This document shows positions 34,459 to 44,005 of a stretch of DNA of 64,000 bases, in pieces. Below the pieces are notes generated by a model. It saw only the letters and a list, made by a program, of their open reading frames with translations. It was not told where the DNA came from and searched no databases. Made by a program: the position numbers and the translations under genes. The first letter of the stretch is position 1. Every line of letters starts with the position of its first letter. This stretch comes from Verrucomicrobiales bacterium (GTDB taxonomy: Bacteria > Verrucomicrobiota > Verrucomicrobiia > Verrucomicrobiales > DEV007). Location: contig PAAG01000005.1 in the NCBI GenBank assembly GCA_002698785.1, forward strand, positions 17,608 through 81,607, written 5' to 3'.

Positions 34459-35712
34459 TTATGTAGTAGCCGCTTCGCGAACGGATTGATAGAGCAGATT
34501 TGCGCCAGCTTCAATATCTGTCCAATCTGTCCACTCTGCGGGTGTATGACTTTGTCCGTCCCGGCTGGGAACGAATATCATTACGATCGGCGCGATTTGC
34601 GCGACGATCTGGGCATCGTGAGCCGCTCCACTGGGCATCCGACGGTAGGAAAGGTCGAGTTTCCTGGCTTGAGCTTCCATCCGGTCGACAAGGAGGTCGC
34701 TGCACTGCACGGGACGAATCTGGCTTTGCTCCTCAAATTCCATCATCAGCCCTCGGCGGCGGGCGATTGCTGAAAGGGCTTTTCTCAGGGCGTGTCGCAG
34801 TTCGTAAAGGATTTCGGGATTCGTGTCTCGAACATCGAGACTGAATTCGACCTCACCGGGTACCGTGTTCGGTGCACCAGGGAGAATCTGGGCTTTACCG
34901 ATCGTGGCGCGGCTGACTTCGCTTCCGTTTTCCTCTAGAATCCGTGGAAGTTCGTTGGCGAACTCTGCAAGACCACCAAACGCATCGTGCCGCATATCCA
35001 TGGGTGTCGTCCCGGCGTGATTGGCTTCGCCAAGAAACCGGACCAGCCATTTGAAGAGCCCGGTGATATTTTCGACGATTCCGACCGACTCCTTGGCTGT
35101 ATCGAGAACGGGACCCTGCTCGATGTGAAGCTCATAGTAAGCTTCGATACTCGAGGAAGGACGCCTGGCGTCGAGTGCCCCGATGGGATTCATCCCCCGG
35201 CGTTCCATTTCGTCACGAAGTATCACTCCGTCCAGGTCGGTCGCATGGAGTGATTCGGGGGAAATCATACCGCAGAAGGCTTCTGATCCAAGCATTCCTC
35301 CAAATCGGCCTTCTTCGTCGGAGAAGGAAATCATTTCGACTGGTCGTTTCAGCTCCACGCCTTCTTCTTTCAAACGCCTTAGGCATTCGAGGCCACAGAG
35401 AACACCGAGGGCACCGTCGAGCATGCCGGCTTTCGGGACGGTGTCGGTATGGGAGCCCACAATCACGGAAGGCTCTTCAAGATCTGATCCGACGACGCCA
35501 ATGACGTTTCCAGCGCCATCCATCTTGTTCTCAATATCAAAATCGTCCAACCGATCCTGTAGCCACTTTTTGGCTGCCATATCGGCTTCTGTAAAGGCCA
35601 TTCGGTAAATGCCCCTGTCTTCCGGGTTCCTGCCGATCTGGCCCAGTTCGAGAATGTCGTGCTTGAGTCGCTCCAGATCGACACCCGTTGGTCTTTCTAG
35701 GGTGTCCTGCAT
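34459..35712 (-). CDS. Zn-dependent amidohydrolase (allantoate/N-carbamoyl-amino-acid type, M20)
   Basis: The 417-residue protein belongs to the hydantoinase/carbamoylase subfamily of M20: metal-ligand motif GSHTDTVPKAGMLDGALGV, FSDEEGRFGG, and ELHIEQGPVLD. It hydrolyses a ureido group (allantoate, ureidoglycine, N-carbamoyl-amino acids) with release of CO2 and ammonia. ATG 35712 is preferred to 35805 because the family begins shortly before the first helix. It is paired with the isochorismatase-family gene and diverges from a CPA1 antiporter. Confidence 0.9.
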   Translation of the reverse strand: MQDTLERPTGVDLERLKHDILELGQIGRNPEDRGIYRMAFTEADMAAKKWLQDRLDDFDIENKMDGAGNVIGVVGSDLEEPSVIVGSHTDTVPKAGMLDGALGVLCGLECLRRLKEEGVELKRPVEMISFSDEEGRFGGMLGSEAFCGMISPESLHATDLDGVILRDEMERRGMNPIGALDARRPSSSIEAYYELHIEQGPVLDTAKESVGIVENITGLFKWLVRFLGEANHAGTTPMDMRHDAFGGLAEFANELPRILEENGSEVSRATIGKAQILPGAPNTVPGEVEFSLDVRDTNPEILYELRHALRKALSAIARRRGLMMEFEEQSQIRPVQCSDLLVDRMEAQARKLDLSYRRMPSGAAHDAQIVAQIAPIVMIFVPSRDGQSHTPAEWTDWTDIEAGANLLYQSVREAATT

Positions 35713-35846
35713 ATTCCTATCGTCGCCGAAGAGTTGAAATTCGTCGAGAGAGAATCGGACAATAATACGCCAAGAGACTCCCCGATCGGCAGAATTCGCT
35801 GGCATCCGGCGACTGCTTCGACGAACAACCCTTGGGAAACCTTGTA

Positions 35847-37094
35847 ATGACCGTATTCGAAGTTGCTGCCATCATTCTCTTTGCCACAGCGGTCGTGGCA
35901 CTACTGAATCGCAGGTTCTTACATTGGCCGGAGACAATCGGGGTGATGGCCATTTCGATGGTGTTTTCCTTTCTTATTCTGGCATTATCGCCTTTTCTGC
36001 CAGAATTCGTTGAGAAGACGTGTTCTAGCGTTGCAAAGTTCGACTTTTCCGAATTCGTTTTGGAAGTAGCGCTTTCTTTCCTGATTTTTGCCGGAGCCTT
36101 TTCTGTTGATATTAAGGCGCTTACTCGTGAGCGGATTCCGGTCCTGATATTTGCGACCCTCGGTATACTGGTATCTACCGCAGTGGTAGGTTTTGCTTCA
36201 TGGTGGTTGATCGGGCTCTTTGGAATCGAAGGAATTCGCATCATCGATTGCCTGGTTTTTGGGGCCCTGATTTCTCCGACGGATCCTGTTGCTGTGTTGG
36301 CGATTTTGCAAAAGGCTGGTGTATCTGAGGATCTCAATGCCGATATTACCGGAGAGTCGCTGCTCAACGACGGAGTAGCGGTGGTTCTTTTTACCGTGCT
36401 GACCCATTTGGCTACGGGGCAGGAGCAAATGGGTGTCCCGGAAGTATCGATTCTCTTAGGCAAAGAAGTAGGAGGTGGCGTCCTGCTGGGGATCGTAATT
36501 GCGATTCTGGGAAGATTTGCCTTAAAGCTGGGCCACGACCCGTTTCTCGACGTGCTGGTGACGCTTGGCCTTGTCGTAGGTGGGTACGCGATGGCCTCGT
36601 CCATGGAGTTTTCAGGCCCACTCGCGATGGTCGTGTCCGGGCTTTGGCTGGGAACAGTGGTGCGAAGCCGTGAGATCGGTCCCGATGAGAAACAACACAT
36701 CACCATTTTCTGGGAGGTCCTGGACCGCGTGTTTAATATGGTGATCTTCGTCCTTCTTGGTGTAGTTTTTGTCGGACTCTTCCACGAATGGGAACTCCGG
36801 TTTCTTCCACTTGGCGGCCTGATTATCCTGGTGGTCCTGATTGCCAGGGCTTTATCGCTCTCGCTGACGATTCCGATGACACCGCTTCGAAACTCGAAAC
36901 CCTTGGCCAAGATCACACTTTTGACTTGGGGTGGGCTTCGAGGAGCCGTCTCGGTAGCCCTTGCCCTGAGTTTGTTGCACGAACAATGGCGCGACCTTTT
37001 CTTTCAACTCACCTACATTGTGGTGGTCTTTTCCGTCCTCGTCCAGGGACTGACGGTCGGAAGAGTCGCGAGAAAGCTCGGATTTGGGAGATAG
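35847..37094 (+). CDS. CPA1-family Na+/H+ antiporter
   Basis: The 415-residue membrane protein has about 12 hydrophobic segments and CPA1 signatures: ISPTDPVAVLAIL and GESLLNDGVAVVLF, which contain the transport-site Asp residues. It exports Na+ (or K+) in exchange for H+ at the inner membrane. The ATG at 35847 is preferred to a TTG at 35832. It is divergent from the carbamoyl-amide hydrolase and has no accessory gene. Confidence 0.9.
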   Translation: MTVFEVAAIILFATAVVALLNRRFLHWPETIGVMAISMVFSFLILALSPFLPEFVEKTCSSVAKFDFSEFVLEVALSFLIFAGAFSVDIKALTRERIPVLIFATLGILVSTAVVGFASWWLIGLFGIEGIRIIDCLVFGALISPTDPVAVLAILQKAGVSEDLNADITGESLLNDGVAVVLFTVLTHLATGQEQMGVPEVSILLGKEVGGGVLLGIVIAILGRFALKLGHDPFLDVLVTLGLVVGGYAMASSMEFSGPLAMVVSGLWLGTVVRSREIGPDEKQHITIFWEVLDRVFNMVIFVLLGVVFVGLFHEWELRFLPLGGLIILVVLIARALSLSLTIPMTPLRNSKPLAKITLLTWGGLRGAVSVALALSLLHEQWRDLFFQLTYIVVVFSVLVQGLTVGRVARKLGFGR

Positions 37095-37100
37095 TGCCGC

Positions 37101-38138
37101 TCAGCCTTGCGGCTTGAGGATGACTTTCATTAAGCCGTCCTTGTTCTCATGGAGGCGGTGAAACCATTCGTTACCATCCTTGAGGTCTGCGACAGCAGAA
37201 ATGAGAGGCTCGACTTTGATTTTTCCAGACGCTACAGCTTCAACGGCGTCGGCGTATTCACCAGCTGAGGCACAACTGCCAAAAACGCTCAGCTCCCGCG
37301 TAACTACGGCCTGGAGAGGGAAGGGGACTTCGGCTTTCAGGTTGCCTACACAACTGATGCTGCCGCCTTTTCGAACCGATTCGATGGCAAGTTGGATGGT
37401 AGGTCCAAAACCGACGACTTCGACAGCGACATCGGCACCATCCGGGTTGCCTACTAGTTCTCGGATCTTGTCGGCTGCGTTCTCGTCTGAGTAAACCGAT
37501 GCATCGGCTCCGAGTTCCTTCGCCAGTTCGAGGCGTTTTTCATCAATATCGACAGCTACAACGGTGCCTGCTCCTTTTGCTTTCAGTGCTTGAACGACCA
37601 GCAACCCGATCAGGCCTGCGCCTACGACGACGGCAGAATCACCCTCTTTCAGGGGAAGTCGGTTCACTCCGTGAAGGGCGATGGAAACGGGCTCGGCAAA
37701 GGCGGCTTGTTCGAAAGCGACTTCGTCCGGAATGGAATAGAGGATGTGTTCGGGAACTTTGACCAAATCAGCAAAAGCCCCATGGCGTCGATAGTCACCG
37801 CAGGAGACACCGAGAACATTTCGTTCGGGGCAGAGATTGATCTGTCCGCTCTGGCACGCTTCGCATTTTCCGCAGTAGACAGTGGAATCGAAAGTAACCC
37901 GGTCGCCAGCCTTCCATTTGGAAACAGCGGAGCCTACAGCGGTGATTTCCCCGGCAGCTTCATGGCCCATAATGATGGGAGGAATACGCCGTCCAGAACT
38001 CCCGTCCATGCCATGAATATCCGATCCACAGATCCCACACGCCTTGACTGCAATGAGAACTTCGTTGTCTGCGATATCCGGATCTGGCGCATCGCCGTAT
38101 TCAAATTGATTGTATGCTGTGAGAGTCAGGGCTTTCAT
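37101..38138 (-). CDS. Zinc-dependent alcohol/polyol dehydrogenase
   Basis: This 345-residue medium-chain dehydrogenase shows the catalytic-zinc motif CGICGSDIHG, GHEAAGE, and a structural zinc site of four cysteines (CGKCEACQSGQINLC). The Rossmann motif is VVGAGLIGLL. Similarity to galactitol-phosphate or sorbitol dehydrogenases suggests a polyol substrate with NAD(P). ATG 38138 is chosen because the family begins with MKALTLTAY-like residues. It is convergent with the antiporter. Confidence 0.9.
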   Translation of the reverse strand: MKALTLTAYNQFEYGDAPDPDIADNEVLIAVKACGICGSDIHGMDGSSGRRIPPIIMGHEAAGEITAVGSAVSKWKAGDRVTFDSTVYCGKCEACQSGQINLCPERNVLGVSCGDYRRHGAFADLVKVPEHILYSIPDEVAFEQAAFAEPVSIALHGVNRLPLKEGDSAVVVGAGLIGLLVVQALKAKGAGTVVAVDIDEKRLELAKELGADASVYSDENAADKIRELVGNPDGADVAVEVVGFGPTIQLAIESVRKGGSISCVGNLKAEVPFPLQAVVTRELSVFGSCASAGEYADAVEAVASGKIKVEPLISAVADLKDGNEWFHRLHENKDGLMKVILKPQG

Positions 38139-38236
38139 AAACGATAGAATTTCGGGGAAGAATTCAGACTTGATGGCACCGGTAAGCTCAACAAGGTTTC
38201 CGTTCAATCTGAAAACCCCACCCGGTCTCCGGTGAA

Positions 38237-38644
38237 ATGAAATTTTTTTTCCAGACTCTTATGCTGGTTTCGATCATCCTATTGCTAACGCAATGCGAGA
38301 CGATGGAGACCACCAGTTCTGATCCGGCTTTGCCTTCAGCAAATGGCGGCACTGTAAATGTGGATGGAACGATCTTTTATCCAGATACCGCGGATACCAT
38401 TTATGTCGTCGGCGATGGAGACCAGATCATTGGAGCTGGTGGCAAAAATTGCAAATACGTTGTCGAGAATGGTGGGTCAATGACGGCTCACTCCGGCGAC
38501 AGCAACCAATACCTGATCAAGAGCGGTGGGCAATTTCGGGGATTCACTCATCCAGCGACGAATTGTGTCATCACGTTTGAGGCGGGCGCTGTTGTAGAGC
38601 AGGAGCAAATGGGGGCTGGGACGGTTTTTAAACCTGCGATGTGA
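38237..38644 (+). CDS. Small lipoprotein with DUF3060-like beta repeats
   Basis: The 135-residue product has a lipoprotein signal ending in a lipobox-like LLLTQC, then a repetitive beta-rich segment with D-T-I-Y-V-V-G-D-G-D type strands (NGGTVNVDGTIFYPDTADTI). This resembles DUF3060 lipoproteins, thought to be cell-surface or periplasmic structural proteins. No enzyme motif is visible. It is divergent from the alcohol dehydrogenase. Confidence 0.65.
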   Translation: MKFFFQTLMLVSIILLLTQCETMETTSSDPALPSANGGTVNVDGTIFYPDTADTIYVVGDGDQIIGAGGKNCKYVVENGGSMTAHSGDSNQYLIKSGGQFRGFTHPATNCVITFEAGAVVEQEQMGAGTVFKPAM

Positions 38645-38654
38645 ACTGAGCGAC

Positions 38655-39269
38655 TCAGCTCATTCGCCGCATGCAGAGAACGCGCTCACGTTTCTCTCGA
38701 CCTGGATAACTTTTCTTCGGCGTATATTCTTCTTCTTTCCGGAACATTCCGCTCTTGATGAAGAAACTTTCCAATTCCTTTCGACTTACTCCATGAGGAG
38801 GCCCGCCGCCGGGTTGGTGCTCATCGTCGTAGGGATTGAGGTAGAAAACTCCGAGGAGCAGGCCTGATGGCTTCAGGGCCGTCCAAACTGCTTCGACATA
38901 GTCTTCGCGTCGATCCGGCGAGATTGCGCAAAAGCATGTGTGTTCCCAGACCCAATCATAGGCGCCTACGTGATTTGCTTTGAGGTTGAAAATGTCACCC
39001 TGATCGTAAGTCGCTTTCTTCTCAGAAGTAGAGTTCTTTCGTGCCAATTCTATGGCGCTGTTGGAGATATCCAAACCGACCGCTAGCTCTGCGCTGCTCT
39101 TTTCTGCGAGGGCTTCCACATCATATCCTGCTCCGCAGCCGGGCACGAGTATTGTGCCTCGAATCGTTCGTGGATTCGATTCGAGCCATTCGAGCAGTGG
39201 GGGAGCTGGAGCGCCCTTGTCCCACGGCGTTTCACAAATCTGGTATTGGTGTTCCCAATCGAGACTCAT
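38655..39269 (-). CDS. Thiopurine S-methyltransferase-like SAM methyltransferase
   Basis: The protein of about 204 residues begins with LDWEHQYQICETPWDKG, a TPMT-type start, followed by the SAM-binding motif VPGCGAGYD. Bacterial TPMT-like enzymes methylate small thiols, selenium or tellurium compounds, or act on hydrophobic substrates. ATG 39269 (MSLDWEHQ) is preferred over 39281. It ends 10 bases after a convergent lipoprotein gene. Confidence 0.85.
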   Translation of the reverse strand: MSLDWEHQYQICETPWDKGAPAPPLLEWLESNPRTIRGTILVPGCGAGYDVEALAEKSSAELAVGLDISNSAIELARKNSTSEKKATYDQGDIFNLKANHVGAYDWVWEHTCFCAISPDRREDYVEAVWTALKPSGLLLGVFYLNPYDDEHQPGGGPPHGVSRKELESFFIKSGMFRKEEEYTPKKSYPGREKRERVLCMRRMS

Positions 39270-39379
39270 GGGGGTAATCAAAAGGAGAGGGTTTACTGTA
39301 ATTTCGTATGAAATTCTTCAAGTGGAAACCGAAATTTGATGCTGGAAGTTTTTTAAGAGAATGAGAGGGTTTGGCGAGT

Positions 39380-39862
39380 ATGAGCACTGCAAAATCCCTC
39401 ACTGAAGAGCAAATCGCGACGATCAAGGCCTGGGCCGATGATGGGGACGGTCTTTCAGACATCCAGCGGAAGCTCGCTGATGAGCTGGAGGTGAAGATTA
39501 CTTATCTCGAAACAAGATTTCTTCTCGAAGATCTGAAAATCGAGATCAAACCAGTCGAAGTACCTGAACCTGAGGCGAATGAAGAGGAAGAGCCGGAAGA
39601 GGAAGAGACTGTATCAGAAGAAGAAGAAGCTGAGCCAGCCGGAGAAGGAAGTGTGTCTGTTACGGTGGACAAGGTGCAGCGGCCCGGTGCTATCGTCAGC
39701 GGAAAGGTGAGCTTTGGGTTCGGGAAATCCGCTTCCTGGTGGCTCGACCAGATGGGGCGTTTGGGATTTGAGCCCGATCAGGAAGGCTTCACTCCCTCCG
39801 AAGAGGAAGCGATTGCCTTTCAGCAGCAACTGCAGCAGGTCCTGCAACAGCAGCAATTTTAA
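39380..39862 (+). CDS. Acidic protein with Gln-rich tail
   Basis: This 160-residue protein starts at ATG 39380. An N-terminal segment (SLTEEQIATIKAWADDGDGLSDIQRKLADEL) is helical and resembles a helix-turn-helix-like domain. It is followed by an acidic low-complexity stretch, a short beta segment (GAIVSGKVSFGFGKSASWWLDQMG) and a glutamine-rich end (FQQQLQQVLQQQQ). The arrangement looks conserved in PVC bacteria by memory, but no function is known. Confidence 0.68.
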   Translation: MSTAKSLTEEQIATIKAWADDGDGLSDIQRKLADELEVKITYLETRFLLEDLKIEIKPVEVPEPEANEEEEPEEEETVSEEEEAEPAGEGSVSVTVDKVQRPGAIVSGKVSFGFGKSASWWLDQMGRLGFEPDQEGFTPSEEEAIAFQQQLQQVLQQQQF

Positions 39863-39868
39863 CGATAT

Positions 39869-41158
39869 TTATCCTTCAATACTGAAGCCTTCACGGTATT
39901 CGGATCGTGCCCAGAGTTTTTCGCCCTCGGGGTTGTTAATCAGTTTGCCCGTTTTCGGATCGATATCTACGGCTCCGCTGGTGCGGTAGGCGATGTTTCC
40001 TAGATGACAGAGCTGGGCGCTGATCTGTCCGTTGGAGATGGGTTGGTTGAGCGTTTCTCCTTCACGGATCGCGTTGGCAAAGTTGGTAAAGTGCGGGACA
40101 TCGCTTGGCGGATCAGTGTTTTTTTCCACCTCCTTACCGTCTTTGTCGTAAATCACGTAGTTGGCGCTCGGGATGTCCATTTTTCCGTCCTCGCCGTAGA
40201 CAATCACAAATTTGTTCTCCTCTGGCTTGCGGCGGTGGCAGGAACTTGTCTCCCAACTGATCCCGACGTCGCCGTAGTCGTAGACTGCGTAGGCCGTGTC
40301 GGGAGTTTCCTGATCATCGTCGTAATGGTAGCGGCCACCGTTGCAGGTGACTCGCTTCGGTAAATCGACGCCCATGGCCCAGCGGGCGATGTCGAGAGAG
40401 TGCACTCCGTTGTTCGCCAGCTCTCCTCCCCCGTAGAGCCAGTGCCAGTGCCAGTTGTAGTGGACGAGGTTGTCCTTGAAAGGATGGTCGGGCACCGGAC
40501 CCTGCCACAACACCCAATCGAGCTCCGCTGGTGGGTCTGCCGGTTTTCCCACTCCAATCGAGGGGCGGGTATTGGTATACCAGCAGCGAGCGTAGAGCGG
40601 TTTGCCGATAGCGCCGTCTTTGATTTTCTGTATCGCTTCGATCATCGCAGGGTAGGAGCGGCGCTGTGTGCCCATCTGCACAAGTCGCTGTGTCTGATCC
40701 GCTACTTCGACGACGCGCTCGGCTTCGCGTGCACACCAACTCCCGGGTTTTTCGACATAGACATGTTTTCCCGCCTGGCATGCCATAATGGTGGCCGGGG
40801 TGTGCCAGTAGTTGCCTGCTGCGATGGAAAGTGCATCAATATCGGGGTCGTCGAGAATACGGCGGAAATCGCCGACAAGCTCTGGAGCTTTCTCCTGCTT
40901 CTCGCCCATGGTATTGGCACCGTTGGCGAGGCGTTTTTCATCCACATCCGAGAGGTAGGCAATCTCAACATTCGGGACGTCGAGAAAGGCTTTGATGTGA
41001 CCGCGGCCTCTTCCCAACCCCATGACACCAACCCGGAGTCGGGAGTTTGCCCCTTTTGCCTGACCGAGGAGCAAATTGGGACCGTAAGCCGTAGCCGCAG
41101 CTCCTGCGGCGAGAGTGGTTCCTAGGAAGTTTCTACGGGATGCTGCGGGTTTTTCCAT
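39869..41158 (-). CDS. Tat-exported Gfo/Idh/MocA-family oxidoreductase
   Basis: The 429-residue protein has a Tat signal (SRRNFLGTTLAAG), a Rossmann domain, and the EKPGSW motif with the catalytic Lys. A C-terminal DGKD-type beta domain completes the family layout. Exported Gfo/Idh/MocA proteins are a hallmark of PVC genomes; the cofactor is bound before export. The likely role is NAD(H)-dependent oxidation of a sugar or sugar derivative. ATG 41158 is chosen so that the twin-arginine motif lies near the N-terminus. Confidence 0.9.
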   Translation of the reverse strand: MEKPAASRRNFLGTTLAAGAAATAYGPNLLLGQAKGANSRLRVGVMGLGRGRGHIKAFLDVPNVEIAYLSDVDEKRLANGANTMGEKQEKAPELVGDFRRILDDPDIDALSIAAGNYWHTPATIMACQAGKHVYVEKPGSWCAREAERVVEVADQTQRLVQMGTQRRSYPAMIEAIQKIKDGAIGKPLYARCWYTNTRPSIGVGKPADPPAELDWVLWQGPVPDHPFKDNLVHYNWHWHWLYGGGELANNGVHSLDIARWAMGVDLPKRVTCNGGRYHYDDDQETPDTAYAVYDYGDVGISWETSSCHRRKPEENKFVIVYGEDGKMDIPSANYVIYDKDGKEVEKNTDPPSDVPHFTNFANAIREGETLNQPISNGQISAQLCHLGNIAYRTSGAVDIDPKTGKLINNPEGEKLWARSEYREGFSIEG

Positions 41159-41343
41159 ACGTTGAGGATAGGCAACCGCAACGTTGTCAGGCAAAGATGA
41201 ATGCGGCGCAATTGCGGGCTTCCCGGTCGAAACGGAGGCTCAGTCAGGGATGGGAAAAGTGCTTGTCTTAGTTGCGAATATTTTCTCCACATCGAAGAAA
41301 TCGATGTTGGGGACGTCGGTGTTTCGAACTGGAGTAACTCTCG

Positions 41344-41775
41344 TCACTTCGCTGTGTAGTAAGTAGCGGGGGAGGCTACAACTTTCCATTTGCCACTTCT
41401 CTGGTGCAATGTGATCCCTCCGAGAAGAAGGGGCCTACCAAGTCTCCACTCTGACCAGCCGTCGTTCGTATTGTAGGTTCTCCACGCTGATGTTTTGATG
41501 GAAAAGAGAAGCTTCCGTTCGAGACCTTTGTTTTTTTCGAACTTGGTAAGGGGGAGTTCGCGGGGGCCAATGTATTCGAAGTCTTTTAGTTCGTAGGGGA
41601 TGTTCCTTTCTCCGGCGATTTTTTGAGTGAACGCCGAATCTTCTTTGAAGAGAATGACATTCGACATATGTGCTTTCATCACCTCTCTTGCTTTCGGTAT
41701 GCTAGACTCATCAGCCTGGATTAGAAATGGCAGGATTGATGATATCGTAATCAGTAGGCGGAGTCGGGCGTTCAT
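41344..41775 (-). CDS. Hypothetical secreted protein
   Basis: A 143-residue protein with a signal peptide (MNARLRLLITISSILPFLIQA). Its mature part is basic and aromatic (WRTYNTNDGWSEWRLGRPLLLGG...), and ends with a tyrosine-rich VVASPATYYTAK. ATG 41775 is preferred over a TTG further upstream. It is not recognised and stands between a Gfo/Idh/MocA gene and an NHL protein. Confidence 0.6.
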   Translation of the reverse strand: MNARLRLLITISSILPFLIQADESSIPKAREVMKAHMSNVILFKEDSAFTQKIAGERNIPYELKDFEYIGPRELPLTKFEKNKGLERKLLFSIKTSAWRTYNTNDGWSEWRLGRPLLLGGITLHQRSGKWKVVASPATYYTAK

Positions 41776-41909
41776 CTGAATCAAAGATACGCTAACTTAC
41801 CTCTTGTTTCTATTACCTGTAATATAACATGGGGAAAAATATTCCCGAGTTTGTTCTAACGAATGTAAAAAATGTGTTGTGGACGCGGTGTGTCTTTGAT
41901 AGAGAAAGT

Positions 41910-41939
41910 CGGAGGGCACTCATGGATGAGCGACCTCCG
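41910..41939 (-). terminator. Possible terminator after NHL protein
   Basis: CGGAGG and CCTCCG, with inner arms CTCAT/ATGAG, give a compound hairpin about 25 bases downstream of the NHL stop codon. On the minus strand it is followed by CTTTCTCT, only weakly T-rich. Confidence 0.4.
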
Positions 41940-41963
41940 GCAGGTTTCAGGAGTGAGCTTCGA

Positions 41964-43706
41964 TTAGTCGACGAAGTCCAAAAGGGTGCTTACTCCTTCC
42001 GATCCGGAATCTGGCTGTTTTTTCTTCTTTTCCTTCTTGGGTTTCGCCTTCACGAATGTTTGCGCTGTGTCGACAGCGATTGAGGCCGGGTCTTTTGCCC
42101 TGACATAGCCCTTGTATTTTGCTTTCCTGTCTTTCGCTCTAGAAGTAGGCTTGACGTCGACTCGGAAAAAGTGGGAGTCGCCGGTGTCCTGCTCTCTGCT
42201 GGTGAGTGTTCCGGTAATCATGCTGGATGTTACGTTTCCGGCTACAGGACCTGTGAATGAAATGTATTTCACCTTGAAGAGACGGTTTCTCTTCGATCCC
42301 AGAAACTTAGTAGGGTGAATGGCCCAGCCATCGTTTTCCTGTTTGAGGAATATGCGAGCTCTTTTACTGCCTACGATTTTTGCTTTACCGCGCTGGCCGA
42401 TACCGGATGCGGTATAGGCGTTGTTGCCGTTCAAGCGAAATAGCTTTGGCCCGATGGAGAGGTCGGGCTGAACGACAGGTGGTGCGTCGATGGGATCGTA
42501 GCGAAGGATTCGGTGGTTCAAAAAGTCCGCCAGCCAAAGACGCCCATCGGAGTCGGTTGTCATGCCTCTTGGTTGGTTTGTCTGCTGTGCGCTGGAGCCA
42601 GTGCCATTTGCGAGCCCTGTATTTCCGAAATACGTGTTGGGACTTACTCTACCGTTGATTCCTGTAGCATTTTGGAACACGAGAATACGATGGTAACCGA
42701 TGTCGCTGACGAAGAGCGTATTGTTTCTGGAGTCCCAAGTCATTCCATAGCAGCTGTTGATGGCGTAGTCTGAGGAACCATAATTGGTGTTGCTTGTCAG
42801 GTTGTTTTGACCAAGTAAGGCATCGGCATTTGCTCCGTCGGATTTCGTCTTTGCACTGTTGAAGCGAAGGACCCGCAAGTTTCCGGTATCTGAAACCCAG
42901 AGGGTTCCGCTGTCGTTAATGGCGAGGCAGGACGGGGTGTTGAATTCGTCAGCAACAGGAGAGGTCGAGGAGGATGAGGAAACGAAGTCATCCTGACCGA
43001 GCACGCCATCGGCATTTGCTCCATTCAACTTCATGCGAGCGTTATCGAACCGAAGTACGCGGTGATCGTCGATGTCTGCCACCCAAAGCGTGCCGTCACT
43101 TTCTACAACGCAGTCGTTCGGATTATCCATACTGGACTGTGTCGAGGTGCTGGGGTTGTTTGCAGTGGTGAACATGCTCTGACCAAGAACACCGGAAGCG
43201 GGAGGGTCAAACTCAGGAAGCTCTGCGGCATCATCAAACCAGAGGACGCGACTGTTCCCTGAGTCGCAGACCCAGAGAGTTCCTTCGTTGTCCACGAAGA
43301 TACCGCGGGGGAACCTGAGGTTTATCCGCGTAGCTGAGAACGATGCATTCGAGTAGTTCCCCTGGCCGATTACTGCTTCGGCTTGTCCTCCGTTCTGGAC
43401 GGCTTCGTAGGAAGCGAACCGGAGAATTCGGTGATTGGATACCTCGGAAATGAAGACCTTTTTTGTGATTGGACAGATCGCAACATCGTCTGGGGCCTGG
43501 ATGTTAGACTGAGATCTTCCTGCCGAATTTGGACCAAAGTCTGTTTGTCCAATGACGCTACTTGCCGCCTGGCTTTGTTCGTAGTTGGGAGGGCTTGGTG
43601 GGACGATGAGAATCCCGTAGGAATGTGTTGTTAGGCACAGGCCTAGGAAGGCTGTTGCCGCAATCGTTCGTAGTAGTCCTCTACGTGAAAGGAGTTTTTG
43701 TCTCAT
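41964..43706 (-). CDS. Secreted NHL-repeat protein
   Basis: The 580-residue product has an N-terminal export signal (LLSRRGLLRTIAATAFLGL, with a twin-arginine-like RR) and at least four NHL-type repeats. The repeats share phrases such as GTLWVADIDDHRVLRFDNA and GTLWVSDTGNLRVLRFNS. A C-terminal basic region (AKPKKEKKKKQ) follows. NHL propellers bind protein, RNA or carbohydrate. A second, divergently oriented NHL protein lies at 44006. A long inverted repeat ends immediately before the start codon. Confidence 0.85.
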   Translation of the reverse strand: MRQKLLSRRGLLRTIAATAFLGLCLTTHSYGILIVPPSPPNYEQSQAASSVIGQTDFGPNSAGRSQSNIQAPDDVAICPITKKVFISEVSNHRILRFASYEAVQNGGQAEAVIGQGNYSNASFSATRINLRFPRGIFVDNEGTLWVCDSGNSRVLWFDDAAELPEFDPPASGVLGQSMFTTANNPSTSTQSSMDNPNDCVVESDGTLWVADIDDHRVLRFDNARMKLNGANADGVLGQDDFVSSSSSTSPVADEFNTPSCLAINDSGTLWVSDTGNLRVLRFNSAKTKSDGANADALLGQNNLTSNTNYGSSDYAINSCYGMTWDSRNNTLFVSDIGYHRILVFQNATGINGRVSPNTYFGNTGLANGTGSSAQQTNQPRGMTTDSDGRLWLADFLNHRILRYDPIDAPPVVQPDLSIGPKLFRLNGNNAYTASGIGQRGKAKIVGSKRARIFLKQENDGWAIHPTKFLGSKRNRLFKVKYISFTGPVAGNVTSSMITGTLTSREQDTGDSHFFRVDVKPTSRAKDRKAKYKGYVRAKDPASIAVDTAQTFVKAKPKKEKKKKQPDSGSEGVSTLLDFVD

Positions 43707-43707
43707 A

Positions 43708-43776
43708 GGTTCGCTAGTTAGTGTGTTAGAGGGACTCCCGTTTTATTTGGGGAGCGCCTAACACACGAAGCGAGCC
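43708..43776. promoter_or_regulatory. Long inverted repeat at the 5' end of the NHL gene
   Basis: Outer arms GGTTCGCT/AGCGAGCC, a 9-bp GTGTGTTAG/CTAACACAC stem (43721-43729 and 43758-43766) and inner CTCCC/GGGAG arms form an extended hairpin. It ends 1 base before the ATG of the minus-strand NHL gene, so its RNA would be next to the ribosome site. Another 230 bases to the next gene at 44006 contain no recognisable element. Confidence 0.6.
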
Positions 43777-44005
43777 TGACTCGTTTCTGATTGAAGATTT
43801 TTTTGAAACTGAATCGAGGGAGAGACGGTTGGATGACGGGTTTATGCAGAAAAGTATTTAATTTTTGAAGCGGACAGCAAGAGTTTCATTGGGGGGAGCA
43901 TTGTGTGGAGCTGTGCCGATTTGATGTAAGGGGTGGTGAGGAAATTATCCTTAGTAACTTATCGAAAGGGGAGTATTTTGCTCCGTTCTATCAATCCGTG
44001 CCCTA

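Noticed and set aside
35717..36916. 399-codon minus-strand frame opposite the antiporter
   Set aside because: Ser/Thr/Arg-rich shadow of a well-supported CPA1 antiporter.
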